Below are positions 53,011-62,380 of a DNA stretch of 64,000 bases, one piece after another. The notes beneath the pieces were generated by a model. That model had not been told where the DNA came from. It ran no database searches and saw only the letters and a list, made by a program, of their open reading frames with translations. Positions within the stretch are counted from its first letter, which is position 1, and every line of letters begins with the position of its first letter. Origin of the DNA: Anaerofustis butyriciformans (GTDB lineage: Bacteria > Bacillota > Clostridia > Eubacteriales > Anaerofustaceae); contig NZ_JAYFFH010000006.1 in the NCBI RefSeq assembly GCF_036289385.1, positions 1-64,000 of the forward strand, read 5' to 3'. Both the position numbers and the translations under genes were made by a program.

Positions 53011-55440
53011 CTATAACAAAGTAACAGGATTTATCTCAGCAAATATTGTTGAAGATATTTCCTTATTTACTTCACTAAAAATGTTTCTAATATCTTTTTT
53101 TATTTCATCATCTACATTATACCTTAAAAGTATATGCATAATATATTTATTTTTTAATTTATGTATAAAAGCTTCCATAGGCTGATAAAGCTTTACGTCT
53201 TCTCTTTGTTTTTCTTTTAAAAGTTCTTTTATTTTATTATATACGAAATTTATATCTTCATTACTTTTTGCTTCCGACTCATTTGCAATAAATATTCCCA
53301 GAATTTCAGAAAAAGGAGGGTAATTCATCTTTTTCCTATAATCAATATCATATGCATAGAATTTTTTATAATCGTGCATTGAAGAGTAAACAAGTGTTTT
53401 ATTCTTTGGAGAGTAAGTCTGCATTACAACACTTCCCTCTTTACTTGCCCTTCCGGCTCTTCCTGAGGCTTGAGTACAAAGCTGAAATGTCCTTTGAGGT
53501 GAATTTATATCAGGGAAATTAAGTGCAGTATCAGCAAGAAGTATACCAACCAAAGTCACATTTGCAAAATCATGACCTTTAACAACCATTTGCGTTCCTA
53601 TTAGTATATCTGCCTTATTATTTCTAAAGTCCGAAAGTATTTTTTCCATACTTCCGGCTTTTCTTGTTGTATCAAAATCCATTCTTAAGATTCTTGCATT
53701 AGGAAACAAGCTTCTTACATGTGACTCAATCTTTTGTGTTCCTGTTCCTGCTCTCTTTATTTTATCACTCCCACATTCAGGACAAATATTTGGAGAACTT
53801 TTTTCATATCCACAGTAATGACATTTTAGAGAATTTGTATTTGCATGATAGGTAAGTGATACATCACAGTTTGGGCACTGCTCTATATAACCACATTTTC
53901 TACAAAAGACATATGTAGAAAATCCACGTCTATTCATAAAAAGAATACTTTGTTCTCCTTTTTTCAATCTTGATTCTATTTCTTTTTTTAATAAACGGCT
54001 GATTGGAGATCTATTTCCGTTTCTCATTTCATCGGTCATATCTACAATATGAACTTTAGGGAAATCTTTTCCGTTAGCTCTTTTCTTCATCTCAAGAAGT
54101 CTATATTCTCCCCTAAAAGCCTTATAGTAACTTTCTATGCTTGGAGTCGCACTTCCAAGAACAAGTCTTGCACCTGTTTTATCAGAAATAAAATTTGCAA
54201 GATCTATCGTATCATACCTTGGAGTTTGAGATGATTTATAAGTATTTTCATGTTCTTCATCAATAACCATAAGACCAAGGTCTTTAAAAGGCATAAACAA
54301 AGCGCTTCTAGCCCCTAAAACAATTTTTGCTTTTCCGCTTCGTACCCTGTCCCACTCTTTAATCCTTTTTGACATGGAAAGTTTTGAATGCATAATTGCA
54401 ACTTCACCATTAAACCTATAATATATATTTCTCATCATTTGAGGAGTAAGAGCAATTTCAGGAACAAGGAACAAACACTGTTTCCCTTTATTTATCTGAT
54501 CTTTAAACATTTTTATATATACTTCGGTCTTACCGCTTCCTGTAACTCCATGAAGAAGAAATTTATTTGTATTATTTTCATTAAAATATAAGTCTAATAC
54601 TCCTTGTTGTTCTTCATTTAAAATAACATCTTTATGTTCTTCCTTTAGACTTAAATCAAACTCATCATCTTTATCTATAAAATAAGTCCTAATTAATTCC
54701 ATCTCAGATAATTTTGTTATAATGCTTCTGTTTGCACCTGTAAGCTCAGTTAACTTCTCATAATAAAGCTCACCTTTTTCAAGAGCTTTTATTACACTAA
54801 TTTGCTTTATGGCGTTTGCTCTTATTTTTTTCAAATAATCTTCAATATTTTCATATTTTCCGCTTAAAGAAACAACTTCTTGTCTCTTTTCTTCTTGAAT
54901 ATAATATGATACTTGTTTTGAAATAATATCCTTTTTAACCAAATATGATATTTCTTCTTTTAATTCACTTTTGGATAAATTAAGTTTCGACTTTAAATAA
55001 TCGAAACTTGCAAGAGCGTTTCTCTTTTTTATTAAATTTACAATTAATTCATATTTTTCATCTATTTGTTTGTCATTTTCAAGTAACGAATATGTTTCTT
55101 TTCTTTTAACTTGTTCCAAAGACGGAAGAACACATCTTAATGCATCAATATAGGTACAAAAATAATTGTCCCTCATATATTTAATTAAATCAATTAAATA
55201 CTGATGAACAATTACTTCTTCGTCCAAAATTTCTACTATATCTTTTATTTTGTCTTCTTCATATTCACTATTTTCATTTATACCTATAACCAAAGCAGGA
55301 ATTAAATTCTTACCTCTACCAAAATAGACAAGAACCCTCTTGCCTATTTCAATATCTTTTATTAAATTATCTGGTATTTTATAATCGTATATTTTATCTC
55401 CTACCACACCTAAGGTATCAATCAAAACATTTGCTATCAT
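53011..55440 (-). CDS. priA: Primosomal protein N' (PriA helicase)
   Basis: 809 residues. N-terminal DNA-binding domain, Walker A HGVTGSGKTEVY, DEEHENTY (Walker B), zinc sites from CRKCGYIEQCPNCDVSL through CHYCGYE and CPECGSDK, and the helicase C-terminal part (QASGRAGR). Restarts stalled replication forks. First of the priA-def-fmt group. Confidence 0.96.
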   Translation of the reverse strand: MIANVLIDTLGVVGDKIYDYKIPDNLIKDIEIGKRVLVYFGRGKNLIPALVIGINENSEYEEDKIKDIVEILDEEVIVHQYLIDLIKYMRDNYFCTYIDALRCVLPSLEQVKRKETYSLLENDKQIDEKYELIVNLIKKRNALASFDYLKSKLNLSKSELKEEISYLVKKDIISKQVSYYIQEEKRQEVVSLSGKYENIEDYLKKIRANAIKQISVIKALEKGELYYEKLTELTGANRSIITKLSEMELIRTYFIDKDDEFDLSLKEEHKDVILNEEQQGVLDLYFNENNTNKFLLHGVTGSGKTEVYIKMFKDQINKGKQCLFLVPEIALTPQMMRNIYYRFNGEVAIMHSKLSMSKRIKEWDRVRSGKAKIVLGARSALFMPFKDLGLMVIDEEHENTYKSSQTPRYDTIDLANFISDKTGARLVLGSATPSIESYYKAFRGEYRLLEMKKRANGKDFPKVHIVDMTDEMRNGNRSPISRLLKKEIESRLKKGEQSILFMNRRGFSTYVFCRKCGYIEQCPNCDVSLTYHANTNSLKCHYCGYEKSSPNICPECGSDKIKRAGTGTQKIESHVRSLFPNARILRMDFDTTRKAGSMEKILSDFRNNKADILIGTQMVVKGHDFANVTLVGILLADTALNFPDINSPQRTFQLCTQASGRAGRASKEGSVVMQTYSPKNKTLVYSSMHDYKKFYAYDIDYRKKMNYPPFSEILGIFIANESEAKSNEDINFVYNKIKELLKEKQREDVKLYQPMEAFIHKLKNKYIMHILLRYNVDDEIKKDIRNIFSEVNKEISSTIFAEINPVTLL

Positions 55441-55458
55441 AAGTTATTCCTGTATTAA

Positions 55459-55728
55459 TTATAAAGAATTGTTTAACATTTCGTTTAAATCAACACTCTT
55501 GTGTACTCTATATTTTCTGTCTCCTTCTTCAATTAAGTAGTATCCAATCTTATCTTCATATACTTCTTCAACTGCTGTTGTAATAAGATTTACAAAATGT
55601 TCGTCAACAAGTTGTTCATCTCCTTCATAAAGCTCTCTAGCTCTTTTTGCAACAAGCATTGCAAGAACATATTTATTATCTACTTTATCTAAAAGTTCAT
55701 TTATAGGGGGATTTATCATTGTAAACAT
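55459..55728 (-). CDS. rpoZ: RNA polymerase omega subunit
   Basis: 89 residues. NKYVLAMLVAKRARELYEGD is the conserved omega region. I choose the ATG at 55728 because AAAGGAG sits nine bases before it; the upstream ATG is directly against the RBS. Lies 18 bases upstream of priA. The usual gmk partner is absent. Confidence 0.92.
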   Translation of the reverse strand: MFTMINPPINELLDKVDNKYVLAMLVAKRARELYEGDEQLVDEHFVNLITTAVEEVYEDKIGYYLIEEGDRKYRVHKSVDLNEMLNNSL

Positions 55729-55797
55729 ATCATGCATCTCCTTTATCTTTTCTAAAATATTATTTTATATCTTTTAGCCTGTATTTGTCAAGGTTTA

Positions 55798-56943
55798 CTA
55801 TACTTTTGTAATATTCTTTTTCTTTAAATTTTTATACGCCTTTTCTTTAACCAATGTATATATTACAGCAAATGTAGGAACACCTAAAATCATTCCAACA
55901 AGCCCAAACAAACCTCCACCTACAATAATTGAAAAAGTCACAAATAACGCTCCAAGCCCAACAGAACTTCCTACAACATTAGGATAAATAATATTTGCAT
56001 CAACTTGCTGCAATATAACAACAAATATTATAAATATAATCGCATACATAGGTTTTACCATAAACAAAATAAACACACTTGGAATCGAACCTATCCAAGG
56101 TCCAAAATATGGAATTATATTGGTAAACCCAACTATAGTACCGATTAATAAAGCATAAGGAACCTTTAATACAGCAAGTCCTATTGAGCATAAAACTCCA
56201 ATTATTATTGCATCAATAATTTGTCCGCCTATAAAATCGGAAAAAGTTTTAGATGTAAGTTCTGTAACACGTAATACCCTATTTGCATTTTTTTCATTTA
56301 AAAAGGCTCTTACAATAACTCTATATTGATATTTCAAATGATCTTTATCAAATAATAAATATATAGATACTATAACAGCAATAACAATATTTATAACGTT
56401 AGATGCAAAATTTGAAATAAAAGAAACAATTGCAGGTACCGCATTAGAAAGAACAGTTTTCATAGTTGAAGCAATCGAAGTACTTGTTTTCTCAATAGTC
56501 TTTAGCATCGTTTCATTTATTATTACTTTATCTACCATATTATCAATAGTATCAAATAACTCTTTTGAATACTGAGGGATATAATTTATAAGCCCTGAAA
56601 TACTTCTTACAAGCTGAGGAAGAACAAAAGAAAATATTAACACTAAAAATATGATAACCAATAAATATACCAATAATATTGCAATTCCGGCTCTAAGCCC
56701 CAGTCTTTCTTTTTTCTTATTTTTATCTACTAGTTTCCCAAGAACCTTATCCCTAAAAAACACAAAAGGTTTATTTAGTATAAATGCTAAAGCAAAACCT
56801 ATTATAAAAGGCGATAAAATTCCTAAAGTTGTACTTAACACACCTAATACACTGCTAAAATTTGTTACAAAATAATAAAACAGTATTGCATAAGTTATTA
56901 ACAATATAATTTTTTTACATTCGTTTTTTCCTAAATTATACAT
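55798..56943 (-). CDS. AI-2E family transporter
   Basis: 381 residues with about eight hydrophobic segments and the central conserved stretch VGFTNIIPYFGPWIGSIPSV, then QQVDANIIYPNVVGSSVGL. Family members are known as AI-2 exporters or Na+/H+ antiporters; the substrate here is unknown. No quorum-sensing genes nearby. Confidence 0.92.
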   Translation of the reverse strand: MYNLGKNECKKIILLITYAILFYYFVTNFSSVLGVLSTTLGILSPFIIGFALAFILNKPFVFFRDKVLGKLVDKNKKKERLGLRAGIAILLVYLLVIIFLVLIFSFVLPQLVRSISGLINYIPQYSKELFDTIDNMVDKVIINETMLKTIEKTSTSIASTMKTVLSNAVPAIVSFISNFASNVINIVIAVIVSIYLLFDKDHLKYQYRVIVRAFLNEKNANRVLRVTELTSKTFSDFIGGQIIDAIIIGVLCSIGLAVLKVPYALLIGTIVGFTNIIPYFGPWIGSIPSVFILFMVKPMYAIIFIIFVVILQQVDANIIYPNVVGSSVGLGALFVTFSIIVGGGLFGLVGMILGVPTFAVIYTLVKEKAYKNLKKKNITKV

Positions 56944-57162
56944 TTAAAACCTCTTTTTCTTTATTAACTAATACTAATATATATATATTTAAAAGTCAAC
57001 AAAGCTATAAATAGTATTATTACAAAATATAATAAATTTAAACCTCCTTTAAATAACAAAGTAAAATAAATACATATAAAATGTTAATATTACTTAATAT
57101 CTTATTAAAATAATTCTTTAATAATAAAATATTAACTTTATTATATATAATATTACAAATAT

Positions 57163-57186
57163 AAAAGACACCCTAAGGTGTCTTTT
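57163..57186 (-). terminator. Terminator after the zinc dehydrogenase
   Basis: AAAAGACACC-CTAA-GGTGTCTTTT, 17 bases past the stop on the minus strand. The rest of the gap to the AI-2E gene (56944-57162) is AT-rich and shows nothing else. Confidence 0.85.
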
Positions 57187-57202
57187 ATTTAAATAAAATT
57201 TA

Positions 57203-58237
57203 TTAGTCTATTACTATTTCATTTTTTATTACTTCCCCATTAGCATGAGAAAGAAGTGCATCCAAAGCATTATCCAGTTTAAAGCTTTTGTTTATCATTA
57301 AATCTTCAGGAAATTCTCCTCTTTTAATAAGTTCAAAAGCCATTCCTACATGTTTAGGTGTGGTATGATAAACTCCTTTGATTGTAAGCTGAGAATAATG
57401 AAGTAATTTAGTATCTACTGTTATGGTTGTACCAGGCTTGCATCCTCCAAACTCCATAACCATTCCGCCTTTTCTGACCATTAGCATATTTTTTTCCCAT
57501 ACTTCAGGAACTCCAGTCGCTTCTATTGCAACATCAACACCTCTTGAATAAGGAGTTAATTCTCTTACAGCCTCAACTTGATCATCAACTTCCTTTAAAT
57601 CCACCACCATGTCAGCTCCGAGTTTTTTAGCTGTTTCAAGTCTTAAATCAGTAAAATCACAAGCAATAACAGTAGCACCTTTTAATTTTGCACATTTAAG
57701 CATCATAAGTCCTATCGGTCCACATCCGTTTACAACGACTAAATCACCAAGTTTTATATCAGACAAATCCACTCCATACACTGCGCAAGAAAGAGGTTCT
57801 AACAATGCGGCTTGTTTATATGACATATTATCAGGTATCTTAAACACATTTTCTTTTACGATTTCAGCAGGAATTCTTACATATTCTGCCCATGTACCTT
57901 TCATTAATTTCAAATCATCACACATACTATAATCTCCAACTCTGCATGAATAGCAAGAATGACAAGGTGCTGTATTATGTGATGCAATTCTATCTCCTAC
58001 CTTAAAATCGCTTACGCCTTTTCCAACTTCATATACAATACCGCTTCCTTCATGTCCAAATGCTACTTCATTATGTCCAAATGCCAAGTTTGGATGACCT
58101 CTTCTAAAAGTCTTAACATCGGTTCCACAAGTCAGTGCACTTTTTACTTTCATTATAATTTCACCGTCATTAGCTTTTGGAGTTTCTAATTCCATTATTT
58201 TTAAATCTTCGACTCCGTTTAATACTGCTGCTTTCAT
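57203..58237 (-). CDS. Zinc-dependent medium-chain alcohol/polyol dehydrogenase
   Basis: 344 residues. Catalytic zinc ligands in LTCGTDV and FGHEGSG; structural zinc site with four cysteines in CHSCYSCRVGDYSMC; Rossmann motif VVNGCGPIGLMMLKCA. Sequence layout is that of galactitol-1-phosphate, sorbitol or threonine dehydrogenases; the substrate cannot be told. Start at 58237 behind TGGAGG; the open frame extends 24 codons further without an RBS. It is divergent from an orphan PTS IIA gene of galactitol-like appearance, which weakly supports a polyol role. Confidence 0.88.
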   Translation of the reverse strand: MKAAVLNGVEDLKIMELETPKANDGEIIMKVKSALTCGTDVKTFRRGHPNLAFGHNEVAFGHEGSGIVYEVGKGVSDFKVGDRIASHNTAPCHSCYSCRVGDYSMCDDLKLMKGTWAEYVRIPAEIVKENVFKIPDNMSYKQAALLEPLSCAVYGVDLSDIKLGDLVVVNGCGPIGLMMLKCAKLKGATVIACDFTDLRLETAKKLGADMVVDLKEVDDQVEAVRELTPYSRGVDVAIEATGVPEVWEKNMLMVRKGGMVMEFGGCKPGTTITVDTKLLHYSQLTIKGVYHTTPKHVGMAFELIKRGEFPEDLMINKSFKLDNALDALLSHANGEVIKNEIVID

Positions 58238-58528
58238 ATATAACCTCCATAATGTTGTTATGGATATTATATTTTTAAGAAAAAAAAGAAACAAACATAA
58301 TTCTTCCATTCAACATAGGAAACTTTAAATATATATATGAAATTATTAAAATTAGGAAAAAAAATAACTTATTTGCCAATATATTATTAATTCTTATGCA
58401 ATTAGAAAAACAAAAAAAGAATATATTTTATTATTTTCCTTAAAAAACGGAAAACAATAATTTGAATTAAAAATAATAGCATTTATTATAAATTATATAA
58501 AAACACGAAAAGGAGTACATAATTTAAA

Positions 58529-58984
58529 ATGATTAGTCACGAAAATATTTACTTAAACGTTGAAGTTAATGATTATAAGGATGCACTTAAAACATTAGGA
58601 GAACTTCTATACAAAAAAAATTATGTAAAAGATACATACACAAACGCCTTACTTAAAAGAGAAGAAATAAGCCCAACAGGTTTACCTATACATCCATGGT
58701 CAATAGCAATTCCTCATACAGATCCTGAACATGTAATAAAACCATGTATAATTATTTTAAAACTAAAAAATGATATTGAATTTAGGGAAATGGCATCAAA
58801 TGATAAAACAGTAAATGTAAAATATATTTTTGGTCTTGTATTTACAGATGGTAAAAAACAAATCCCTCTATTGTCAAGTATTATTAACATGACAAAAAAT
58901 CAAGAAGCTATGGAAAATCTACTTAATGCAAATGATGAAGATGAAATTTATAAGATAACAACAAAATATATAAATAACATATAA
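58529..58984 (+). CDS. PTS sugar IIA component (fructose/galactitol-type)
   Basis: 151 residues. LPIHPWSIAIPHTDPEHV carries the phosphorylated His (IPHTD) of the EIIA-Fru/Mtl/Gat fold. No IIB or IIC gene is in the window, so it is either a subunit for a system elsewhere or a regulatory IIA. RBS AAAGGAG ten or so bases before the ATG. The 58238-58528 gap is AT-rich with no clear element. Confidence 0.88.
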   Translation: MISHENIYLNVEVNDYKDALKTLGELLYKKNYVKDTYTNALLKREEISPTGLPIHPWSIAIPHTDPEHVIKPCIIILKLKNDIEFREMASNDKTVNVKYIFGLVFTDGKKQIPLLSSIINMTKNQEAMENLLNANDEDEIYKITTKYINNI

Positions 58985-59012
58985 AAAAGACACTCGAAGG
59001 AGTGTCTTATTG
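58985..59012. terminator. Bidirectional terminator, PTS IIA / codY
   Basis: AAGACACTC-GAAG-GAGTGTCTT with flanking A- and T-tracts. Confidence 0.88.
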
Positions 59013-59777
59013 ATTTAATTGAGCTCTTAATTCTTGATTAACTATTTTTATAAACGTTCCTTTCATACCAAGAGATCTTGTTTCTATGATACCTGCACTT
59101 TCAAGCTTTCTAAGTGCATTTGAAACAACAGATCTTGTAATTTGAGCTTCTGTGGCAATTTTGCTTGCAACAACGAGTCCTTCATTTTCAACTTCTTTAA
59201 AAATCATCTTTACGGCTTCAACTTCAGAGTATGATAAAGTTGAAAGAGCCATTTTTGCTGCAGCTATATCTGCGGTATTTTTCTTTCTTTGATCTTGAAT
59301 ATATCTTAAAAGTTCCATAACAACTATGGCAGCAGAATATTCACATAATATAATTTCATCGTCATCAAATTTTCCGCCATATTTACTAAATAACAATGTA
59401 CCTATTCTTTCACCTAGACCATTTATAGGTACGATAGTCATATATCTGTCTTTATAAACACAAGGCCCTTGACTTCCAAAAGTACAAATCGGACTTTCTT
59501 CATATATATTTTCTACTGTGTCTGTATAAGAAAGTAATTTTTCTGTGAAATTTTGAGGAAAATGTGCTTCTTCATTAGGATAATAAGTCAAATCACATTT
59601 AAATCTGTCACTTGTTGAATAAGCAAGAATTGTTCCGTCATTTTCTGATATGTATACATTTACCTTCAAAATTTTACTCAACTCATTTGTTAATTCTTCA
59701 AAAGATACTACTTCTACGGCCGTAAGTTTTAATATCTCATTTAACTTTCTTATTCTATCGAGCAAAATCGATTCCAT
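59007..59777 (-). CDS. codY: GTP/branched-chain amino acid-sensing repressor CodY
   Basis: 256 residues, family length. N-terminal GAF domain (~1-155) that binds Ile/Leu/Val, and a C-terminal winged HTH with ASKIATEAQITRSVVSNALR. It represses catabolic and transport genes in rich conditions. An exact CodY box is found at the por promoter and weaker ones at gdhA and just upstream of codY itself. RBS AGGAGGAC. Confidence 0.96.
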   Translation of the reverse strand: MESILLDRIRKLNEILKLTAVEVVSFEELTNELSKILKVNVYISENDGTILAYSTSDRFKCDLTYYPNEEAHFPQNFTEKLLSYTDTVENIYEESPICTFGSQGPCVYKDRYMTIVPINGLGERIGTLLFSKYGGKFDDDEIILCEYSAAIVVMELLRYIQDQRKKNTADIAAAKMALSTLSYSEVEAVKMIFKEVENEGLVVASKIATEAQITRSVVSNALRKLESAGIIETRSLGMKGTFIKIVNQELRAQLNQ

Positions 59778-59826
59778 AAAAATGTCCTCCTAAATTATAT
59801 ACTATTACCATATTACACTAAAAAAA

Positions 59827-59866
59827 AATACTTTTCAATAATATTCTAAATATTTTGAAAAGTATT
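59827..59866 (-). terminator. Terminator of the rbgA-rnhB operon
   Basis: AATACTTTTCAA and TTGAAAAGTATT form a perfect 12-base stem with a 14-base loop; on the minus strand it is followed by a long T-run. Confidence 0.88.
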
Positions 59867-59867
59867 A

Positions 59868-59882
59868 AGTTTTCAGACAATA
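59868..59882 (-). promoter_or_regulatory. CodY-like box upstream of codY
   Basis: AGTTTTCAGACAATA matches the CodY consensus at 12 of 15 positions. It lies about 90 bases upstream of codY but on the far side of the rnhB terminator, so its effect on codY is uncertain. Confidence 0.35.
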
Positions 59883-59887
59883 ATATA

Positions 59888-61024
59888 CTATTTATTTTCT
59901 CTAAATGCATCTTCTATAACTTTAACATCAAAAGTTCCTCTTGATTTATCAGTTATTTCTACTACATCAAAACGAATTTTAAACTTATCATTTAAACTCT
60001 TTTCTTTTAAATATTGTTTTGCACTGTCTATTATTCTTTTTCTTTTTTCTTCATCCACATAACTTTTAGGTGCTATAATATTTTTATGACGTCCTTTTAC
60101 TTCTACAAAAGCAATTAAATTATCTTTTCTAACTATTATATCAATTTCACCATATTTACATTTATAATTTTTATTTAAAATACTGTATCCATGTTTAACC
60201 AGATAATTCATAACAACATTTTCATAATTTCTGCCTTGTTTTACCCTGCTGTCTATTATATTTTCGGTAAAAGTTTTTCTATGAATAGGGCAAAGTCCAA
60301 TATTTCTTATGGCTTCAACATGGTCAAAAGTTCCATACCCTTTATTCTTTTCAAACCCATATTCCGGATATTCCTTTGCATATTCATCCATCATATGATC
60401 TCTATGAACTTTTGCAATAATACTTGCAGCTGATATCGAATAAATATTCGCATCCCCTTCTATAAAAGACTTCTGCTTTATATTAGTATCTAAATGAACG
60501 GCATCTATTAAAATCATATCAGGTTTTACATTTAATTTATTTACAGCTTCAAGCATAGCTTTTTTAGTTGCATTTAAAATATTAATTCTATCTATTTCAT
60601 TATTATCAACTATTCCATAAGCATAACTTATAGCTTCTTCTTTTATCTTTAAAGCTATATCTTCTCTTTTTTGTGAGCTTAAAGCCTTTGAATCATTCAT
60701 ATACATTATTTTACTGTCTTTTGGAAGAATAACAGCAGCAGTTACAACAGGACCAGCTAAGGGACCTCTACCAACTTCGTCTATTCCGGCAATAAGCTTA
60801 TAACCTTTATCATAAAGACTATTTTCGTACTCTTTAATATTCTCAAGTCTTTGTAACTCTTTATTATATTGATCTAATTTTTTTTGAAGCCTTAAAGCAA
60901 ACTTCTCAAGCTCTCTTCTTCCATCAGACTTAAATACTTCAATATATTCTTCATATTCTTCAAACTTTATCTCATTTATGATTTTTCTTAATTCACTGAC
61001 TTTTGTATTTTTAACATCTATCAT
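59888..61024 (-). CDS. rnhB: Ribonuclease HII fused to a YraN/UPF0102 nuclease-like domain
   Basis: 378 residues. A helical N-terminal extension (~1-70) precedes RNase HII (~75-262), with catalytic GIDEVGRGPLAG at 80-91, and the Asp of the 'IDAVHLD' region. The C-terminal ~110 residues match UPF0102/YraN, an endonuclease-fold family, with KYGEIDIIV and AFVEVKGRH. In most Firmicutes these are two neighbouring genes; here a single reading frame joins them with no frameshift sign. RNase HII removes ribonucleotides from DNA. Ten bases after rbgA. Confidence 0.94.
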   Translation of the reverse strand: MIDVKNTKVSELRKIINEIKFEEYEEYIEVFKSDGRRELEKFALRLQKKLDQYNKELQRLENIKEYENSLYDKGYKLIAGIDEVGRGPLAGPVVTAAVILPKDSKIMYMNDSKALSSQKREDIALKIKEEAISYAYGIVDNNEIDRINILNATKKAMLEAVNKLNVKPDMILIDAVHLDTNIKQKSFIEGDANIYSISAASIIAKVHRDHMMDEYAKEYPEYGFEKNKGYGTFDHVEAIRNIGLCPIHRKTFTENIIDSRVKQGRNYENVVMNYLVKHGYSILNKNYKCKYGEIDIIVRKDNLIAFVEVKGRHKNIIAPKSYVDEEKRKRIIDSAKQYLKEKSLNDKFKIRFDVVEITDKSRGTFDVKVIEDAFRENK

Positions 61025-61033
61025 TTTTTACTC

Positions 61034-61861
61034 CTATAAATCACAAACTCTGTCAAAAGAAATTCTGCCAATAAGACCGTTTTTAAACTCATCTAAAACC
61101 GTAACGGCAGTTCTCAAATAATCAATTTCTCCGCCTTTTAATAAAAATCCTCTTTTTCTTCCTATATCTTCATAAACTTCTATAGGCATTTTTTCAACAT
61201 TTTCAAGCTTGTATCTTTCTTTTAATTTATCAGGATATCTTTCAATTAAAAATTCAATAAGTTTAAGACATAATTCTTCTCTATCCAAAATTGTATCTTT
61301 TACAGAACCAATAGAAGCAAGACACACACCATCTTCTAAATTTTCAAATTTTGGAGGAAGAACTCCCGGTGTATCCAATAGATAAACTTCTCCTTTTACC
61401 TTTATCCATTGTTTTGAAAGTGTCACCCCAGGTCTATTCCCTGTCTTTGCGTTGGATTTTTTCGTTATTGAATTAATAAACATTGACTTACCTACATTTG
61501 GAATACCTACTACCATAGCTCTTACTTCTCTATTTGCTCTAAATGTTGATTTAATATTATTTAAGTAAGATAATACTTCATTTATTCCTTTTTTACTCAT
61601 AGAATCTATAAAGAAAACATCCTCACCCTTTTCTTTAAAATAATTTTGCCACTTTATAGTTTCCTTTTCGTCAGCCAAGTCACATTTATTATATATTCTT
61701 ATAAATTTTTTCTGATTTAATATTTTATTAAAATCATTATTTTCACTTCTTATAACAGCTCTTGAATCCAGTAATTTTACAACAATATCTACATTCTTTA
61801 AATCTTCCTTTATTAGTCTTGTAGCTTTTGCCATATGCCCCGGATACCATTGAATATTCAT
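61034..61861 (-). CDS. rbgA: Ribosome biogenesis GTPase RbgA (YlqF)
   Basis: 275 residues. Circularly permuted GTPase: G4 NKCDLADEK precedes G1 GIPNVGKSMF and G3 DTPGVL. Opens IQWYPGHMAKATRLI, the family signature. Required for the last steps of 50S assembly. First gene of rbgA-rnhB. Confidence 0.95.
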   Translation of the reverse strand: MNIQWYPGHMAKATRLIKEDLKNVDIVVKLLDSRAVIRSENNDFNKILNQKKFIRIYNKCDLADEKETIKWQNYFKEKGEDVFFIDSMSKKGINEVLSYLNNIKSTFRANREVRAMVVGIPNVGKSMFINSITKKSNAKTGNRPGVTLSKQWIKVKGEVYLLDTPGVLPPKFENLEDGVCLASIGSVKDTILDREELCLKLIEFLIERYPDKLKERYKLENVEKMPIEVYEDIGRKRGFLLKGGEIDYLRTAVTVLDEFKNGLIGRISFDRVCDL

Positions 61862-62072
61862 AAATAACCTCTCATGTTAAATTTTACATATATTTTTATT
61901 GAATTATTTTATTATAAAGGAAAAATAAAAACAAAAACAAGCTTTTTATTGATTTTATTCTTGAAAGATAATCATTTGTCAAAAATATATCAATTATTCG
62001 ACAAAAAAAATCTCAAGTTTTTGTATATAATAAAGAAAACAATATGTTCATAGAAACAAAGGGGGCAGGGAA

Positions 62073-62357
62073 ATGATTACAAAAAGAAAAGAAAATCGAA
62101 AGCATATTTATACATTCAATTTACAAAGCTCAAAAAATGATATTATAAGTAAAATGTCCAAAATAGAGATGGATATTATTTCTTTAGATAAAAAAGATTT
62201 TAATGCCGTTTTAAACATTTATAAAAGAATAAATTATTTAAAAGAATCAGTTAGACACCTTAAGTTTTTTTCTAAAGAGAACGACTTTATTTTATTACAT
62301 ATAGAAGCTCATATAGAAAAATACGAATACTATTTAAGAAACAAATACAGAATATAA
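62073..62357 (+). CDS. Unknown 94-aa helical protein
   Basis: Mostly helical and highly charged. ATG follows AAAGGGGGCAGGG, a purine-rich RBS. No family recognised; not clearly Spo0E-like (no SxxxD pair in the right place). It is followed by a perfect palindromic terminator and is convergent with the C45 gene. Confidence 0.55.
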   Translation: MITKRKENRKHIYTFNLQSSKNDIISKMSKIEMDIISLDKKDFNAVLNIYKRINYLKESVRHLKFFSKENDFILLHIEAHIEKYEYYLRNKYRI

Positions 62358-62380
62358 AGAGCTTTAAAGCTCTTTATATT
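62351..62380. terminator. Perfect 30-base palindrome, bidirectional terminator
   Basis: AATATAAAGAGCTTT and AAAGCTCTTTATATT pair exactly between and overlapping the ends of two convergent genes. Confidence 0.85.
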
